In this document: positions 60,333 to 64,000 of the stretch, piece after piece
Layout of the letters: the number at the start of each line of letters is the position of its first letter
How positions within the stretch are numbered: position 1 is the stretch's first letter
Source: RUG11241 sp964560085
Lineage (GTDB): Bacteria; Bacillota_I; Bacilli_A; RF39; UBA660
Direction: 5' to 3'
Assembly: GCA_964560085.1 (NCBI GenBank)
Contig: CAZLKF010000006.1
Coordinates: forward strand, 1 to 64,000
DNA length: 64,000 nucleotides
Notes under the pieces: generated by a model
The model's database searches: none
Seen by the model: only the letters and a program-made list of their open reading frames with translations
Told to the model about the DNA's origin: nothing
Program-made: the position numbers and the translations under genes

Positions 60333-61157
60333 GTGAAATTAAAAATTGCTTTCTATATAATACTGATAACGCTTTTTTTAGTTGTCATTGGTACTGCTTT
60401 TTCTCGTAGTGACAATTATGTCTACAAATTAATTCACGAAAAAATTACTAATGTATTCAACAATATATATGATAATTCGCATTATCAAGGGAATGTAAAC
60501 TCGGAAATTATTTATCCAGAAAAAGATATTATTATTACCTCGAAACCATTAATATATATTTATAATACACATGAAAATGAAGCTTATAGTAACGTTGGTT
60601 ATGAAGAAACAGGGATAAATCCTTCGGTTAAAGATGCATCATTCTTGCTTCAAAAATATCTTAGTAATCATAAAATTGAAGCGGTTGTTGAAGAAAATAG
60701 CTTTATTGAAATGTTAAATATTAATAATTGGCCCTATGAATCACTTTATCAGGTTAGTCGTTTTTATTTAGAAAATGCTATTAAGCGATATGAAGATGTT
60801 AAACTTTATATTGATTTGCATCGAGATTCCATCAAAAAAAGTGAAAGTACCATCGAAATTGATGGCTTGAAATATGCCAAAATACTATTTGTAATTGGTA
60901 TTTCGCATGATAAATACGAGGAAAATTTAAAAAATACCAAGACACTAAATGAAATAATAGTTTCTAAAGCTAATATAAGTAGAGGAATATTAAAAAAAAC
61001 TACTAACAATGCTAATGGTATCTATAATCAAGATTTAAAGAATAATGTTATCCTAGTTGAAATAGGTGGTTATCAAAATAGTTATGAAGAAGTTTCTAAC
61101 ACTTTAAAAATATTAGCTGAATCAATTAAAGATTATATAGAGGCTAAAAATGGCTAA
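60333..61157 (+). CDS. spoIIP: Stage II sporulation protein P
   Basis: A 274-residue membrane-anchored amidase and endopeptidase used in engulfment, with SpoIID and SpoIIM. An anchor (about 5-23), then the SpoIIP domain: IYIYNTHENEAYS, the LYIDLHRDSIKKS zinc region and VILVEIGGYQNSYEEV. All the expected H and E residues are visible (THE, LHRD, VEIGG). GTG 60333 has GGTGAT; TTG 60321 lies inside it. It follows gpr after 44 bases, as in Bacillus, and overlaps the next gene by 8 bases. Confidence 0.95.
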   Translation: MKLKIAFYIILITLFLVVIGTAFSRSDNYVYKLIHEKITNVFNNIYDNSHYQGNVNSEIIYPEKDIIITSKPLIYIYNTHENEAYSNVGYEETGINPSVKDASFLLQKYLSNHKIEAVVEENSFIEMLNINNWPYESLYQVSRFYLENAIKRYEDVKLYIDLHRDSIKKSESTIEIDGLKYAKILFVIGISHDKYEENLKNTKTLNEIIVSKANISRGILKKTTNNANGIYNQDLKNNVILVEIGGYQNSYEEVSNTLKILAESIKDYIEAKNG

Positions 61158-61488
61158 AGAAAAAATAATATCACGAATCAAAAACATCCTAATTTTAACA
61201 GTGACATTATCTTTTGTAATAATATATATAGCCTCAGAAGCAGGATATTTTGACTATATTAAAAATCGTCGTGTTTCTTTAACTAGTGAGCAGATAAAAA
61301 AATTTGAACAAGATATTGAAGAAGGAAAAGTAATAGATATTGATAATTATTACGTGGATTTTGATAGTCAATATCATAACACTTTTTCCGATTTAGGAAA
61401 TAATTTATCTGCGAAATTGCGTACAATCGTTAAAAGAAGCTTAAATAAAATTGTGAAATTTTTAAATGACTTCTTAAATGAAGAATAA
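61150..61488 (+). CDS. Small membrane protein downstream of spoIIP (YqxA position)
   Basis: A 112-residue protein with one membrane helix (about 13-29) and a charged helical tail. It overlaps spoIIP by 8 bases. In Bacillus subtilis the gene in this place is yqxA, of the same length with an N-terminal helix, so position and shape agree, but no residue-level match can be claimed. A role in spore-envelope formation is plausible. Confidence 0.5.
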   Translation: MAKEKIISRIKNILILTVTLSFVIIYIASEAGYFDYIKNRRVSLTSEQIKKFEQDIEEGKVIDIDNYYVDFDSQYHNTFSDLGNNLSAKLRTIVKRSLNKIVKFLNDFLNEE

Positions 61489-61518
61489 TTTGTTATAATA
61501 ATTAAAGGAAGTGTTATT

Positions 61519-62409
61519 ATGAATTTAATCGTTGGAAGTCACGTTTCATTTACAAAGGAAACTCAATTATTAGGTAGTGTTAAAGAAGCTCTTAGTTATG
61601 GAGCGAACACTTTAATGCTCTACACAGGGGCACCCCAAAATACAAATCGTTATCCAATTGATGATGTATTAACTGAAGAAGCAAAAGACTTAATGTTAAA
61701 TAATGGAATTAATATTGATAATTTGGTTGTTCATGCACCATACATAATAAATTTGGCTAATAAAAATAGTCAAGAATTTGCAATAAATTTTCTAAAGCAA
61801 GAACTAAGTCGCATAAAGAAACTAGGTATAAAATGTTTAGTAATTCATCCAGGAAGTCATGTTGGTGCTGGGATAACAGAAGGAATAAAAAATATTGCTG
61901 ATGCTTTAAATGCTGTTGCAGGGGAAGCAAAAGATATATATATTTGCTTAGAAACAATGGCTGGTAAAGGTAGTGAAATTGCTAGTAATTTTCTAGAGAT
62001 AAAGCAAATAATGAATTTAGTATCTTATCCCTTATATGTTTGTATGGATACATGTCATTTAAATGATGCTGGTTATAGTATTGAGGAATTTGATAAGTTA
62101 ATTGCTGAATTTGATAGCATAATTGGCCTTAAACATCTAAAATGCATTCACATTAATGATAGTGCAAATGCAAAGGATTCTCATAAAGATCGTCATGCAA
62201 ATATTGGTTATGGTTCTTTGGGATTTTCTACCTTATTAAATGTTATTTATAATGAATCCCTTGCTGATGTTCCCAAAATACTAGAAACGCCATATACATC
62301 AATTAGTGGAGAGAGAATATATCCTCCATACAAATTTGAAATAGAAATGATTAAGAATAAAAAATTTAATGAAAACTTAGCGGAAGATATCGAAAATTAT
62401 TATAAATAA
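61519..62409 (+). CDS. nfo: Endonuclease IV
   Basis: A 296-residue zinc-dependent AP endonuclease of base-excision repair; in Bacillus it also protects spore DNA. GSHVSFTKETQL, VVHAPYIINLA, VIHPGSHVGAG, CLETMAGKGSE, DTCHLNDAGY and HINDSANAKDSHKDRH give the nine expected metal ligands in order. AAGGAAG precedes the ATG. It is convergent with the DUF2624-like gene, with a 10-base overlap. Confidence 0.97.
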   Translation: MNLIVGSHVSFTKETQLLGSVKEALSYGANTLMLYTGAPQNTNRYPIDDVLTEEAKDLMLNNGINIDNLVVHAPYIINLANKNSQEFAINFLKQELSRIKKLGIKCLVIHPGSHVGAGITEGIKNIADALNAVAGEAKDIYICLETMAGKGSEIASNFLEIKQIMNLVSYPLYVCMDTCHLNDAGYSIEEFDKLIAEFDSIIGLKHLKCIHINDSANAKDSHKDRHANIGYGSLGFSTLLNVIYNESLADVPKILETPYTSISGERIYPPYKFEIEMIKNKKFNENLAEDIENYYK

Positions 62410-62660
62410 TTTTGATATTTTTTTTTGTACTCTATAAATAATTTGTTTATTTTAAGTGCTTTCTCCTTATTAAAGTTGTTTTTTAAAAACAAAGTAATAT
62501 CAAGATTATTATAAAGGATAGATTCCCAATTATCTTTAATATATCTAACAATTAAAGATGCTTCATTATTTGAAATCATAATGTTTTCTCTGTGTCCAAA
62601 CATAATTACATCACTAACGGAAATACTATTTATATATTGTTTAATAATATTTTTAAACAT
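62400..62660 (-). CDS. DUF2624-like (YqfT) small protein
   Basis: An 86-residue, helical protein with NIIKQYINSISVSDVIMFGH near the start and a lysine-rich end. This matches the DUF2624 (YqfT) type, which lies next to nfo in Bacillus; here it is convergent instead. ATG 62660 has GGTGAAG on the minus strand; the longer form from 62741 lacks a site. Function unknown. Identification is by position and pattern. Confidence 0.55.
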   Translation of the reverse strand: MFKNIIKQYINSISVSDVIMFGHRENIMISNNEASLIVRYIKDNWESILYNNLDITLFLKNNFNKEKALKINKLFIEYKKKYQNYL

Positions 62661-62700
62661 TTTCTTCACCATCAAATTATATGAAAAAGGATGATAAACT

Positions 62701-64000
62701 ATGTTGAACACGCGAATAAATAAAAAAATAATGATATTCAAATTTATAACGGTTATTTTATTTCTTATAATTTTTATTAAATTAGTAGATATTCAATTAA
62801 TAAAACATAAAGATTATCAAAAAGAATTGATGAGTCAAAAAAAAGAAGTATATTCACTAACTTCCCCTCGTGGGCGTATTTATGATCGTAATGGAGTATT
62901 ATTAGTTGATAATGAACCAATAAAAATAATTAGATATAGTAAATTAGATAATACGAAGTCTGAAGAAAAAGAAATATCAATAAAATTAGCTGAAATCTTA
63001 AATCTTGATAGTGAGCAAATATTAAAAAAAATGAATAATGGGTACTATTATGATATCAAAACATTAAAGGAAGATGTAACTGATCAAGAATACACATTAA
63101 TAGAAGAATTATCATTAAAAGGTGTCTTTGGGGAAATAGGATGGAAGCGAATTTATAAAAATGCAAGTTTTCGGAAAATATTGGGAAATATTTCCTTAGT
63201 TCCTGTCGAAAAAAAAGATTATTATTTAAAAAATGGTTATAGTTTAAATGATATTGTTGGAGTTTCATATATTGAAGAAGTATACGATGATATATTGAAA
63301 GGGAAAAAAAGCAAATACATTTATGATGGGGATAGTTATAAGTTGGTGGAAGAGGGAACAAGAGGGAACGATATATATTTAACTATTGATATTAAATTGC
63401 AAGAAGAGATAGAAAAAATATTGGAAGAGCAAATTAAGAGAGCAAAGGGTGAAAAAAATACTAAATATTATAACCACTCATATGTTATTATAAGCAACCC
63501 TAATAATGGAGAAATTTTGGCTATGTCAGGAAAGCAACTAATTGATTCACAATTTTATGATTATACGCCTAACATTTTAACCTCAACCGTAACGATGGGT
63601 TCTAGCATTAAAGGGGCATCTAATATTGTTGGATATAAAACTGGCACTTTAACAATAGGTGAACGCAGGCAAGATTATTGCATCAAAATCCTTGCGACGG
63701 AGCCAAAATGCTCTTGGCGTGCGCTGGGAATTTTAGATGATCTAACAGCTTTAAAATATTCATCTAATAGTTATCAATTTCAAACCGCCATAAAAGTTGG
63801 ACAAGGAAATTATAATTATAATAAAAAACTTTTTCTGGAAGAAACTGCTTTAGATAAATATCGTGAAATATTTGGCCAATTTGGTTTAGGAGTTAAAACG
63901 GAAATAGATTTTTTTGAAAGCAGTGGCTATAAAGGTTCAAAAAAGAATGCAGGTTTAATATTAGATTTCGCGATTGGCCAATATGACACGTATACACCAA
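62701..64000 (+). CDS. Class B penicillin-binding protein (3' truncated by window)
   Basis: At least 433 residues, open to the window end. N-terminal anchor (about 14-32), dimerisation domain starting SPRGRIYDRNG (about 54-64), then the transpeptidase domain: SxxK as S301-S-I-K304 and SxN as S354-S-N356; the KTG motif would follow outside. It cross-links peptidoglycan, probably with a SEDS polymerase such as the RodA-like protein at 56113. It could be PBP2-, FtsI- or SpoVD-type. AAGGATGAT precedes the ATG. It is divergent from the DUF2624-like gene. Confidence 0.85.
   Translation, partial: MLNTRINKKIMIFKFITVILFLIIFIKLVDIQLIKHKDYQKELMSQKKEVYSLTSPRGRIYDRNGVLLVDNEPIKIIRYSKLDNTKSEEKEISIKLAEILNLDSEQILKKMNNGYYYDIKTLKEDVTDQEYTLIEELSLKGVFGEIGWKRIYKNASFRKILGNISLVPVEKKDYYLKNGYSLNDIVGVSYIEEVYDDILKGKKSKYIYDGDSYKLVEEGTRGNDIYLTIDIKLQEEIEKILEEQIKRAKGEKNTKYYNHSYVIISNPNNGEILAMSGKQLIDSQFYDYTPNILTSTVTMGSSIKGASNIVGYKTGTLTIGERRQDYCIKILATEPKCSWRALGILDDLTALKYSSNSYQFQTAIKVGQGNYNYNKKLFLEETALDKYREIFGQFGLGVKTEIDFFESSGYKGSKKNAGLILDFAIGQYDTYTP

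Noticed and set aside
63056..63361. A 101-residue open frame on the minus strand
   Set aside because: It is a shadow of the class B PBP gene, which runs in the + direction past the window edge.

Overview
The window is strongly AT-rich chromosomal DNA (about 30% G+C by eye) from a low-GC Bacillota. Three things point there: gene order (ecfA1-ecfA2-ecfT-truA-rplM-rpsI; rnr-smpB; gpr-spoIIP-small membrane protein; nfo beside a YqfT-like gene), Gram-positive ribosome binding sites (often GGTGAT just before ATG), and endospore genes (cwlD, sleB, gpr, spoIIP). UGA is used as a stop (for example truA), so this is not the Mycoplasma code. An uncultivated gut Bacilli / Erysipelotrichia / RF39-like spore former fits best, but that placement is inference.

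1-3515: a truncated XRE-type membrane regulator, a GNAT acetyltransferase, a membrane thioredoxin, a PH-like protein and an unknown membrane-anchored protein. 3518-7600: ECF transporter core, truA, then rplM-rpsI behind a probable L13 leader. The two ECF ATPases are degenerate in complementary ways and should form one working ATP site. 7534-8798: a 1.26 kb islet bounded by exact 17-bp copies of the rpsI 3' end, carrying a dinD broken by one in-frame TAA. 8874-23090: mostly ordinary genes (P-loop kinase, rRNA-type methyltransferase, RluA, ZIP transporter, CwlD, HtrA, LysM amidase, metallo-beta-lactamase-fold protein, SleB, PLP enzyme), plus an Abi_2/HEPN gene and a DUF1538 transporter with a double PII-like protein. 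23165-29799: a degenerate aldehyde-dehydrogenase-like protein, a cytosolic BspA-type LRR protein, a small HTH protein, a large membrane protein and a NAGPA glycosidase with Ig-like domains.

29906-56106, all on the + strand, is the most striking region. It combines Tad-pilus parts (CpaB, CpaF/TadA ATPase, TadB, TadC, four short pilin-like proteins) with type IV secretion parts (VirB6/TrbL-like, PrgI, VirB4 in two genes, a membrane-anchored NlpC/P60 hydrolase, VirD4/TraG and two VirB2-like pilins with large ectodomains). There is no relaxase, integrase or att site nearby. The locus sits among housekeeping genes (rmuC, rnr, smpB), and the two VirB2-like genes flank rnr-smpB. It looks like a resident Tad/T4SS hybrid surface machine rather than an obvious mobile element.

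56113-64000: a RodA/FtsW protein, a membrane PTS-IIB-like protein, an orphan histidine kinase, rpsT, the gpr-spoIIP sporulation operon, nfo, a DUF2624-like gene and a class B penicillin-binding protein running off the end. No tRNA, rRNA, tmRNA or CRISPR array was seen, and no gene-free stretch exceeds about 300 bases except inside the rpsI islet, described under its own entries.
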